Source: Candidatus Woesearchaeota archaeon (GTDB lineage: Archaea; Nanobdellota; Nanobdellia; Woesearchaeales; GW2011-AR9). Taken from it: a DNA stretch of 6,211 nucleotides. Location: the NCBI GenBank assembly GCA_018303045.1, contig JAGVYX010000070.1:1-6211 (forward strand). Direction: 5' to 3'. Below the pieces are notes generated by a model. The model was not told the DNA's origin, did no database searches, and worked only from the letters and a program-made list of their open reading frames with translations. Shown piece by piece: positions 1 to 4,606 of this stretch; positions within the stretch are counted from its first letter, which is position 1, and the number at the start of each line of letters is the position of its first letter. The translations under genes were made by a program, and so were the position numbers.

Positions 1-135
1 AGAGTGAACAGGCCGCAAACCAATGGCAAGGTAGAGAGGTTCTTTCGAACCTATAAAGAAGAATATGCCATTGGCACATTCTCCTCTTTAAGCGATTATT
101 CCACTATCACGATCTTGAATGACGGTGCGAAGTGA
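1..135 (+). pseudogene. Integrase-type (rve/DDE) transposase, C-terminal fragment, 3' end lost
   Basis: Frame 1 is open from the window edge to a TGA at 133-135. It encodes RPQTNGKVERF followed by FRTYKEEYAIGTFSSLSDY, the stretch around the last catalytic glutamate (E in GKVERF) of integrase-core transposases of the IS481/IS3 type. In intact relatives SDY is followed by a segment rich in YN and R.H residues. Here the frame instead reads STITILNDGAK and stops, so homology ends near base 103 and the last 11 codons look like read-through into unrelated DNA. The N-terminal part lies outside the window. It is probably a dead remnant whose C-terminus was removed by insertion or recombination. The family is supported by the motif only; the exact IS family cannot be fixed. 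Confidence 0.75.
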
Positions 136-138
136 GCC

Positions 139-399
139 TTACGGAAATCGAAATTCGGCGATCGCTGAAACGTTGGAAGCACCGTTTCGCACAACGAAAG
201 TCACCATAGTCTCGTTGACCGAGTAAGTTCCGGAGATAGCTCCATCTCCAACTTCTAGAAGATGGAACTCGCCAACCAGCTTGCCGCTACTCGGCAGTTC
301 TGGCCGTGCCTCCCACGCTACAGGTGGATCGGAGGGCATTGAGCAATATGATACAACCAAACCCAGGAAGGTCGACAGGAAGCCACGCCCTCTGCTCAT
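139..399 (-). CDS. Small exported or lipoprotein-like protein of unknown function
   Basis: The product is 86 aa. The N-terminus has a basic n-region (MSRGRG) and a hydrophobic stretch at residues 7-18, with Cys19 in the context VVSYC. That resembles a signal peptide and loosely a lipobox, but Tyr just before the Cys is not canonical, so lipidation is uncertain. The rest is a small, probably beta-rich domain with no motif I recognise. The ATG at 399 is supported by GGAG five bases upstream on the minus strand, a bacterial-style ribosome-binding site. It lies 39 bp downstream of the membrane-protein gene on the same strand, so the two are probably co-transcribed. Base composition is clearly more GC-rich than the genes right of the IS, suggesting foreign origin. 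A chance ORF is less likely given the RBS and signal-like N-terminus. Confidence 0.5.
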   Translation of the reverse strand: MSRGRGFLSTFLGLVVSYCSMPSDPPVAWEARPELPSSGKLVGEFHLLEVGDGAISGTYSVNETMVTFVVRNGASNVSAIAEFRFP

Positions 400-438
400 A
401 ACAGCTCCAGACCAGCACCCGGTGGTACCTCAGAAACC

Positions 439-741
439 CTACTTTGGACCAAAAAGATAGATGAAAAGAGGAAGAGCGACGAAGAAAGCAATAACATTCA
501 TCAACCCCATAGCCAGACCGAGCCAACGCCGGTTCCGCACCAAGTCGTACGCACCACAGGACAGCCCGGTCAAAGCCAAAATGGGCAACATTACAATCGC
601 TACCGGCAGATACCACCTCGCTAGATCGACGTAGAGCGCCACGAATACCATTTGGTGTAGAGAGAAGGCCAGAACATCCGCCACTATGGCCACAGCTGCT
701 AGCCTGGATCCCCACGTTAGCGTACTGCTTTGGTCTGCCAT
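439..741 (-). CDS. Small membrane protein with three predicted helices, unknown function
   Basis: The product is 100 aa and largely hydrophobic. Likely membrane segments are at residues 12-38, 44-66 and 73-97, separated by short polar turns (DLARW; the basic DLVRNRRW). The NRR cluster between segments 2 and 3 suggests that loop faces the cytoplasm. No catalytic motif is visible and I do not recognise the family. It is first in a probable two-gene unit with the exported protein downstream. The ATG at 741 has no clear Shine-Dalgarno; upstream is AT-rich DNA. Composition changes sharply at the start codon: the gene is about 50% GC while bases 742-816 are AT-rich, consistent with a transferred or joined segment. 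Confidence 0.55.
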   Translation of the reverse strand: MADQSSTLTWGSRLAAVAIVADVLAFSLHQMVFVALYVDLARWYLPVAIVMLPILALTGLSCGAYDLVRNRRWLGLAMGLMNVIAFFVALPLFIYLFGPK

Positions 742-816
742 GTTATTTTTACTTCAGATTTGGACATAAGTGTTAGCTTAAATTGGATAGTTATTTAAAA
801 ATATTTCGGTAGCGAC

Positions 817-829
817 AGTATCTCCGAAT
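817..829 (+). repeat. Left terminal inverted repeat of the IS
   Basis: AGTATCTCCGAAT, a perfect 13-bp inverted match to 2118-2130. Beyond these 13 bases the two ends diverge. Confidence 0.8.
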
Positions 830-846
830 GAATCATAGTAATAATT

Positions 847-998
847 TTCTAAGTGCGGGTTAGTGCCTATTGCGAGCGATAGAATCCCGTTGCGAGATTA
901 CTTGTGGAAGGGGAGGTTCCTTACGGGAAGGCGCCGCACAGCACACGCTTTAGCCAAAGAGCGAGTTGGCACTAACCCTGAGCTTGCGAATCTTAGAA
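847..998. repeat. Nested inverted repeat enclosing a structured GC-rich segment inside the IS
   Basis: Two pairs of arms are nested. The outer arms are TTCTAAG (847-853) and CTTAGAA (992-998). The inner arms are GGGTTAGTGCC (857-867) and GGCACTAACCC (968-978), perfect over 11 bp. The 100 bases inside can form further short stems: CCCGT/ACGGG (886-890/923-927), GGAA/TTCC (906-909/917-920) and a CGCTTT/AAAG..CG hairpin (946-963). Composition is richer in GC than the transposase gene. It could be a structured 3' untranslated RNA of the transposase transcript, a separate non-coding RNA, or a nested small element. I matched it to no known RNA family. An open + strand frame (863-1114) across it shows no protein-like features. 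Confidence 0.6.
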
Positions 999-1005
999 CA
1001 TTATT

Positions 1006-2016
1006 TCAAGAAAAAGCAATTTCTGTCCGAGGAGAGAATCCTTTCACAAATAAGCTTGCTTCCTCCCATTCTTCAACAATTTGTTTTTTGGATTTGCTTG
1101 CTAAAGCAAGATAATCTAAAAATATTTCAAATGTAACTGGTTTTTTCTCTTTAAATTCCAACCAGAGATTGTATAATACGATTGAAACCAAGAACATGAA
1201 AGTTCTTGTTACTATCTCTGTTGATTTAGATTTAATATCTGCTAAATCCATTACACGGAAGGTTGTTTCTATACCCCATCTGCCTTTATAGGTCATGATT
1301 AAAGCAAGAACATTCATACGACAATTTGTCGTAAATGCCCAATCATGACCTAAAAGGCTGTAAGCAAAAATATAGTTAACCTGCGTGTAATGAGTTGATT
1401 TTTCATAATTTCCTTTCAGGAAATCAGTTACTTGAAGTTCTTTTGCCTTCATGTATCTCTTAATTTTTTTGTTCTTTGGTGTGAGGATGACATATTTCAG
1501 GTCATGCTCTTCAAGAGTTGAGACAACTCTTTCAGAGAAGAAACCTCTATCACATAGAACAAGCTTAACATTAAGATATTTTTGAATGCGAGAAAGCATT
1601 TGTTCCAGAAATTCATATGCTTCATCACCGCGTTTCATTGGAAGCATATACAAAACTAAATGCCGTTTACCTAAAACTATGCTGCAAACCATGAATTTGT
1701 AACTTCCAGTTGCTCCTTTTAATTTATTATTGTACCCATATATCCACATTGACCATTTCTGGCCGTAATACGGCAAATAAGTTTCATCAAAAGCAACGGT
1801 AATCCCGCGCATATTGAAGTGTTTTAACCGTTTTAAGACTAAATCAAAGAACGTTTTGAGATATTCCTGTATATCCTCTAAGTAAATTCTCTGCAGATGC
1901 CAATGAATTGCATCTGCATGTTTAGTTTTACTCTCTAAATATGATCGTTGCTCAGCAACGACAAGAGTAAACTCATTAAAAGCGCCCTTATTTCTGGACA
2001 CATTTTCGAAAAGCAT
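1006..2016 (-). CDS. DDE transposase, IS4 superfamily, ISH3-like
   Basis: The 336-aa protein catalyses cut-and-paste movement of the surrounding IS. The catalytic triad is visible: Asp77 in VAFDETYLPYYG, Asp156 in LVLCDRGFFS, and Glu250 in YKGRWGIETTF. The last fits the Y-(2)-R-(3)-E signature (Y243, R246, E250) of the IS4 superfamily, with Asp257 where Lys or Arg is often found six residues later. The hydrophobic segment between the second Asp and the Glu fits the family's beta-strand insertion. The frame is intact and the length is plausible for the family, so the enzyme may be active. An in-frame TAA lies directly before the ATG at 2016, fixing the start. There is no Shine-Dalgarno, but an AT-rich TATA-like box at 2035-2043 suits a nearly leaderless archaeal transcript. 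ISH3-like assignment is from memory of motifs. Confidence 0.9.
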   Translation of the reverse strand: MLFENVSRNKGAFNEFTLVVAEQRSYLESKTKHADAIHWHLQRIYLEDIQEYLKTFFDLVLKRLKHFNMRGITVAFDETYLPYYGQKWSMWIYGYNNKLKGATGSYKFMVCSIVLGKRHLVLYMLPMKRGDEAYEFLEQMLSRIQKYLNVKLVLCDRGFFSERVVSTLEEHDLKYVILTPKNKKIKRYMKAKELQVTDFLKGNYEKSTHYTQVNYIFAYSLLGHDWAFTTNCRMNVLALIMTYKGRWGIETTFRVMDLADIKSKSTEIVTRTFMFLVSIVLYNLWLEFKEKKPVTFEIFLDYLALASKSKKQIVEEWEEASLFVKGFSPRTEIAFS

Positions 2017-2034
2017 TTAGCTAATACTGTTTTA

Positions 2035-2043
2035 CTAAATATT
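2035..2043 (-). promoter_or_regulatory. Possible TATA box of the transposase gene
   Basis: AAATATTTA on the minus strand is centred about 23 bases before the ATG at 2016. This spacing suits an archaeal TATA box driving a leaderless or near-leaderless mRNA. The match is to an AT-rich motif only. Confidence 0.4.
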
Positions 2044-2054
2044 TTGGTTATGAT

Positions 2055-2096
2055 GCTCAGGAAGATTAATGGCTCTGTTCATTGATTTTTCTGAGC
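2055..2096 (+). other. 17-bp stem-loop near the right IS end
   Basis: Bases 2055-2071 pair with 2080-2096 around an 8-base loop, beginning GCTCAG and ending CTGAGC. Fourteen pairs are Watson-Crick. The other three become G-U wobbles only when the + strand is the RNA; on the minus strand they would be A-C mismatches. A short T-rich run follows (ACTTTTC). It may be a + strand terminator, an antisense RNA element, or a transposase binding site. Confidence 0.55.
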
Positions 2097-2117
2097 ACTT
2101 TTCAGTTAAGAATTCTT

Positions 2118-2130
2118 ATTCGGAGATACT
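2118..2130 (-). repeat. Right terminal inverted repeat of the IS
   Basis: ATTCGGAGATACT on the + strand, the exact reverse complement of 817-829. Confidence 0.8.
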
Positions 2131-2175
2131 ATAAATAGATTCTTCTGTTATAGAAAACGTTGACAAGTAGTGATC

Positions 2176-2199
2176 TTAATCTATGCTTAATTAATCTAT
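2176..2199 (+). repeat. Direct repeat TTAATCTAT, two copies
   Basis: Copies lie at 2176-2184 and 2191-2199, 15 bp apart. They sit between a TTGACA (2160-2165) and the first large inverted repeat. The function is unknown and chance in AT-rich DNA is possible. Confidence 0.35.
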
Positions 2200-2241
2200 A
2201 GAGAATTTTGAATAATTCATTTTTATCGACAAAATTCTCTA
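2199..2241. repeat. 12-bp perfect inverted repeat, first of two
   Basis: TAGAGAATTTTG (2199-2210) and CAAAATTCTCTA (2230-2241) flank a 19-base AT-rich loop. Both arms belong to the CAAARTTCTCTA motif set that recurs up to the TATA-like box at 2337. It could be a dimeric protein site or an RNA hairpin. Confidence 0.65.
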
Positions 2242-2259
2242 AGAGACTGTGAAATAGTC

Positions 2260-2300
2260 GAGATTTTGTCAGTAACAGATCAAAAAATTAACAAAATCTC
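2260..2300. repeat. 10-bp perfect inverted repeat, second of two
   Basis: GAGATTTTGT (2260-2269) and ACAAAATCTC (2291-2300) flank a 21-base spacer. The arms are a one-base-shorter variant of the preceding inverted repeat, so the two are probably related. Confidence 0.6.
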
Positions 2301-2303
2301 TAT

Positions 2304-2331
2304 TTTTCAAAGTTCTCTTTTCAAAGTTCTC
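2304..2331 (+). repeat. Tandem direct repeat TTTTCAAAGTTCTC, two copies
   Basis: Two exact adjacent 14-bp copies (2304-2317 and 2318-2331) end directly before the TATA-like box of the 102-aa gene. They hold two more copies of the CAAARTTCTCT motif, which suggests an operator or activator array. Confidence 0.7.
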
Positions 2332-2336
2332 TATAC

Positions 2337-2345
2337 TTAATATAA
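2337..2345 (+). promoter_or_regulatory. TATA-like box of the first 102-aa gene
   Basis: TTAATATAA lies at 2337-2345. The same nine bases occur at 5302-5310 before the paralogue. In archaeal terms transcription would begin near 2368, about 15 bases before the TTG at 2383. There is no Shine-Dalgarno before that TTG. Confidence 0.55.
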
Positions 2346-2382
2346 CCTACATTCAAATAATAGCTTTCACTTGCAATCATTA

Positions 2383-2691
2383 TTGGCATCAGCGAATGTG
2401 TATACTTTGGATGAATTACTCGGAGAAAGCTCAGATCTGGAATTGATTAAAACCTTAATCACGGCGGCGGTTCTTCATCCGGATATTGTTTTTAGGATAA
2501 AATGCATAGAAACATTTAATGAAACCTATCAGAATATTCTGCGCCGCGCTTATGCTGAAGAGGGGAAAATTTATGCCTGCCTTAGAGATCGTGAGCAGCG
2601 GCTGTATACTTTTTATATTAATGATTTGCCTAAACAATATATTCCCGGACAGCCGGTTACAGCGCATCTATTTAATCTGGATGCGAATTGA
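2383..2691 (+). CDS. 102-aa protein of unknown family, paralogue A
   Basis: I do not recognise the family. The product is soluble-looking and contains no membrane segment or signal peptide. The first half looks helical; the second half has KIYA, LYT.Y and DLP..Y and ends LDAN. The paralogue at 5334-5642 shares these: P..(x)..R, N....N.LR..YA, KIYA, LYT.Y, DLP..Y, H.F.LDAN. I chose the TTG at 2383 because it gives TTG-GCA (Met-Ala) and exactly 102 residues, as in the paralogue. A TTG at 2371 would add four residues and is also possible. There is no Shine-Dalgarno. An unusual motif array and TATA-like box lie upstream, pointing to regulated expression. It is convergent with metK, as its paralogue is with a metK remnant. 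Confidence 0.8.
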   Translation: MASANVYTLDELLGESSDLELIKTLITAAVLHPDIVFRIKCIETFNETYQNILRRAYAEEGKIYACLRDREQRLYTFYINDLPKQYIPGQPVTAHLFNLDAN

Positions 2692-2875
2692 CGGATAAAA
2701 TATAATTTTTATTTGAAAGTATATGCCAAAAAAGATTCTGGCCGCGTTCCATTAGAAACAATAACCTTTCTTTTGCTCAGATTAATAATTATCGTGTGGA
2801 GAATAAGAAAATTATAGGAAATTAACTGAAATTAAGAAAAATTATTTGTATGACTTTTTGAAAAGGGTTATTTTT

Positions 2876-2986
2876 ATGAACATTGGATGGTTTATTCACG
2901 TTGATGATGACTTTCTCAATGAGAAAAAGAAAATAGAATTTCTCAATTCAATTGGCAGGAAAGAATTTTATAAAAAAATAATTTAG
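2876..2986 (+). CDS. Possible 36-aa small protein
   Basis: A short ATG frame ends at TAG 2984-2986. The product is mixed acidic and basic (HVDDDF, NEKKKIEF) and ends in a Lys-rich tail, with no recognised domain. AAAGGG lies about 8 bases before the ATG, a weak ribosome-binding candidate. The frame occupies the gap between the 102-aa gene and the end of metK and is convergent with metK. It could be a real small gene, the remnant of a larger one, or chance. The stretch 2692-2875 before it shows no other gene. Confidence 0.3.
   Translation: MNIGWFIHVDDDFLNEKKKIEFLNSIGRKEFYKKII
2970..2982 (-). terminator. T-rich termination tract after metK
   Basis: On the minus strand, 17 bases past the metK stop, the sequence is ATTATTTTTTTAT. 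There is no stable hairpin before it. A bare T tract is the usual archaeal terminator form. Confidence 0.45.
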
Positions 2987-2998
2987 GCGCAATTGATC

Positions 2999-4189
2999 TT
3001 ATTTCTTAGGTTCAATTTTTTCAATCACCGGCGCTAAACTGGAATCTTTCTTTAAAATTTCAGCACGATCCAATTTTTCCCAGGAAAATTCTGGTCGGCC
3101 AAAATGTCCGTAAGCAGCGGTTTTCTGGTAAATTGGCTTTAGCAAATCCAACTGCCTAATAATTTCTTTAGGCCGAAAGTCAAAATGTTTTCTTACTAGG
3201 CTAACAATCTCTTCTTCAGGAATAATGTTGGTGCCAAAGGTTTCAACTAAGATGCTCACCGGCTTAGCTATTCCAATGGCATAAGAAACCTGAATCTCGC
3301 AGCGTTCGGCTAAACCAGCCGCTACAATATTTTTGGCCACGTACCGGCAATAGTAAGCTGCTGAGCGGTCTACTTTGCTGGGATCCTTGCCGCTGAACGC
3401 TCCTCCGCCATGGCGGGAAAATCCTCCGTAAGTGTCAACGATAATTTTTCTTCCAGTTACTCCGGCATCGGCCACTGGCCCGCCGATAACAAACTGGCCG
3501 GTAGGGTTAATAAAAAATTTAGTTTGGTCATCTAAATAATCCAGGCAAATCGGCTTGACGACTTTTTCCATAACTTCCTGTTTTAATGTTTCATAATCCA
3601 CGGCCGGTGAATGCTGGGTGGAAATAACCACTGTATCTACTCGTTTAGGAAGGCCGTTTTCATATTCAACGGTAACCTGCGATTTTCCGTCCGGCCTTAA
3701 GTATAGTAATTCTTTGTATTTTCTTACTTCAGCCAGCCGTTTAGTTAATTTATTAGCCAGAATGATTGGCAGGGGCATGTATTCAGGTGTTTCATTAGTA
3801 GCATAACCAAACATTAATCCCTGGTCTCCGGCGCCTTGCTCTTTTTCAATTCCTTCATTAACACCCCGAGCAATGTCCGGCGATTGTTTGGAAACAGCCA
3901 GCAGAATTCCGCAGGTTTTCCCATCCAGTCCTAATTCGGTATTATCGTAACCGATATCGGTAATAGTTCTTCTGGCTACCTCTTGAAAGTCAACTTGGGC
4001 AGTCGTGGTAACTTCGCCGGCAATAACTATAAAACCGGTTTTAGTTAAGCATTCGATAGCTACTCGCCCGTGTGAATCCTGGGCTAAAACAGCATCTAAT
4101 ATTCCATCGGCAATCTGGTCGCAGATTTTGTCCGGATGGCCGGCAGTAACACTTTCGCTGGTAAATAAAAAATTCTGTTTGTTGGCCAT
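2999..4189 (-). CDS. metK: S-adenosylmethionine synthetase, bacterial-type MetK
   Basis: The 396-aa enzyme makes S-adenosylmethionine from ATP and methionine, releasing phosphate and diphosphate; it works in the cytosol, usually as a tetramer. Length is full for the family. Visible motifs are ESVTAGHPDKICDQ (residues 12-25; His18 and Asp20 at the ATP/Mg site), the GAGDQG signature (119-124), and GGGAFSGKDPSKVDRS (261-276), the phosphate-binding loop. C-terminal FRPKEIIRQL and GHFGR are also intact. This is the bacterial/eukaryotic MetK fold family, not the divergent archaeal MAT, which is notable beside an archaeal-type regulator. The ATG at 4189 is fixed by AAGGAGG six bases upstream. The gene follows an 83-aa ORF on the same strand (55 bp gap). 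A fragment of a second copy lies at 5635-5841. Confidence 0.98.
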   Translation of the reverse strand: MANKQNFLFTSESVTAGHPDKICDQIADGILDAVLAQDSHGRVAIECLTKTGFIVIAGEVTTTAQVDFQEVARRTITDIGYDNTELGLDGKTCGILLAVSKQSPDIARGVNEGIEKEQGAGDQGLMFGYATNETPEYMPLPIILANKLTKRLAEVRKYKELLYLRPDGKSQVTVEYENGLPKRVDTVVISTQHSPAVDYETLKQEVMEKVVKPICLDYLDDQTKFFINPTGQFVIGGPVADAGVTGRKIIVDTYGGFSRHGGGAFSGKDPSKVDRSAAYYCRYVAKNIVAAGLAERCEIQVSYAIGIAKPVSILVETFGTNIIPEEEIVSLVRKHFDFRPKEIIRQLDLLKPIYQKTAAYGHFGRPEFSWEKLDRAEILKKDSSLAPVIEKIEPKK

Positions 4190-4195
4190 AGTTAT

Positions 4196-4202
4196 CCTCC
4201 TT
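4196..4202 (-). promoter_or_regulatory. Strong ribosome-binding site of metK
   Basis: AAGGAGG on the minus strand lies six bases before the ATG at 4189. It is the only consensus Shine-Dalgarno among the genes right of the IS. Confidence 0.9.
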
Positions 4203-4207
4203 ATAGT

Positions 4208-4240
4208 AAATCTCGGGAAGTTCCATTATTAACGAGATTT
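4208..4240 (-). promoter_or_regulatory. Inverted repeat bracketing a TATA-like box before metK (candidate operator or leader hairpin)
   Basis: AAATCTCG and CGAGATTT (4208-4215 and 4233-4240) are perfect 8-bp arms 17 bases apart. On the minus strand the spacer contains TTAATAAT (4225-4232), a TATA-like box, and the small palindrome GGAACTTCC (4216-4224). If the box is used, transcription would start near 4202, directly at the Shine-Dalgarno. A protein bound to the arms would then block TBP. If transcription instead comes through from the 83-aa ORF, the arms could form an RNA hairpin six bases before AAGGAGG. It matches no SAM riboswitch I know. Confidence 0.55.
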
Positions 4241-4244
4241 GCTA

Positions 4245-4496
4245 TTAGTTCCAATACTTTTCGGTTTTAGATGTAAAATGCAATGGATATTCGACTTGCA
4301 ATGCGGCATAAGCAGCATAAAGAGAATGATTGGCTGGTATTTCCTTCAGCGCTTCTCCAACAGCATAAATAACATTATCAATAAGCGCGGCGATAGTTGG
4401 CGCATTGCATCGCCTCATCGAAACTCGGGGATGCTCTAAGCTCTTTCTAATTAAATCCTGCCTGTTTTCTTTATTTAATAAATCAATAATTTCCAT
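4245..4496 (-). CDS. 83-aa protein of unknown function upstream of metK
   Basis: I do not recognise it. The product starts MEIIDLLNKENRQ and looks mainly helical, with a central hydrophobic stretch (APTIAALIDNVIYAVGEAL, residues 32-50) too polar at its edges to be a clear membrane segment, and an aromatic tail. There is no signal peptide. The ATG at 4496 is the first in the frame after an in-frame TAA at 4515-4517; there is no useful Shine-Dalgarno. It lies 55 bp before metK on the same strand and starts opposite the HTH-CBS gene, so it may be the first gene of the metK operon. The coding call rests on frame length and position, so a spurious ORF remains possible. Confidence 0.5.
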   Translation of the reverse strand: MEIIDLLNKENRQDLIRKSLEHPRVSMRRCNAPTIAALIDNVIYAVGEALKEIPANHSLYAAYAALQVEYPLHFTSKTEKYWN

Positions 4497-4524
4497 GCCT
4501 TTAACGTTTAAGTATTAAGCTGGA

Positions 4525-4554
4525 ATTCATAAATTTTTTTGAATGAATTATTCA
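4525..4554. promoter_or_regulatory. ATTCA/TGAAT inverted repeats in the divergent promoter region
   Basis: ATTCA (4525-4529), TGAAT (4540-4544) and ATTCA (4550-4554) form two overlapping inverted pairs, the second TGAAT-5-ATTCA. A TATA-like AAATTTATGA for the 83-aa gene overlaps them on the minus strand (4528-4537). They are a candidate operator for the HTH-CBS regulator. The motifs are short in AT-rich DNA, so this is weak. Confidence 0.35.
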
Positions 4555-4577
4555 GATAGGAATATTTTAGCATAAGC

Positions 4578-4585
4578 TTTATTAA
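4578..4585 (+). promoter_or_regulatory. TATA-like box of the HTH-CBS gene
   Basis: TTTATTAA is centred about 26 bases before the ATGs at 4607 and 4610. This predicts a leaderless mRNA, in keeping with the absence of a Shine-Dalgarno. Confidence 0.55.
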
Positions 4586-4606
4586 TCAACTTCAATCCTG
4601 ATATTG

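Larger units (their letters stand above)
817..2130. mobile_element. Insertion sequence of the IS4 superfamily, ISH3-like, about 1.3 kb
   Basis: The element is bounded by perfect 13-bp terminal inverted repeats, AGTATCTCCGAAT at 817-829 and its reverse complement at 2118-2130. It contains one full-length DDE transposase on the minus strand. The length of 1314 bp is ordinary for an ISH3/IS4-type element. The bases just outside the repeats (GCGAC on the left, ATAAA on the right) do not match, so there is no visible target-site duplication. About 175 bp of non-coding, partly GC-rich DNA between the left repeat and the transposase stop contains a nested inverted repeat. A hairpin lies close to the right end. 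The boundaries rest on the repeats; the family assignment rests on the transposase motifs. Confidence 0.8.

Noticed and set aside
125..192. GTGCGAA/TTCGCAC inverted repeat as an element end
   Set aside because: The arms are only 7 bp and 54 bp apart, inside or next to coding sequence; compatible with chance.
287..715. 142-codon minus-strand frame across both GC-rich genes
   Set aside because: It overlaps two better frames on the same strand, is rich in Cys and Ser, and has no domain or signal; a shadow frame.
857..978. Integron attC site
   Set aside because: The 11-bp arms have GTTA on the left and TAAC on the right, the opposite of attC (TAAC left, GTTA right), and the core does not fit GTTRRRY.
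857..978. 5S rRNA, SRP RNA or tRNA-like gene
   Set aside because: Length and terminal helix suggested 5S rRNA, but the conserved loop sequences of 5S, the SRP helix 8 motif and a T-loop are all absent.
863..1114. 83-codon + strand frame over the structured IS segment
   Set aside because: It starts inside an inverted-repeat arm and runs antisense into the transposase end; the protein looks random.
2199..2333. CRISPR array
   Set aside because: Repeats are 11-14 bp, occur in both orientations and have irregular spacing; no typical repeat or spacer lengths and no cas gene.
2455..2667. 70-codon minus-strand frame inside the 102-aa gene
   Set aside because: It is antisense to a gene supported by a paralogue and has no features of its own.
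4041..4226. 61-codon frame starting just before metK and overlapping it
   Set aside because: It begins inside the spacer of the inverted repeat, runs in another frame through metK, and encodes no recognisable protein. A translated leader is possible but unsupported.
4190..4250. SAM riboswitch before metK
   Set aside because: The leader is only about 50 bases and contains one hairpin; none of the known SAM-riboswitch cores is present.
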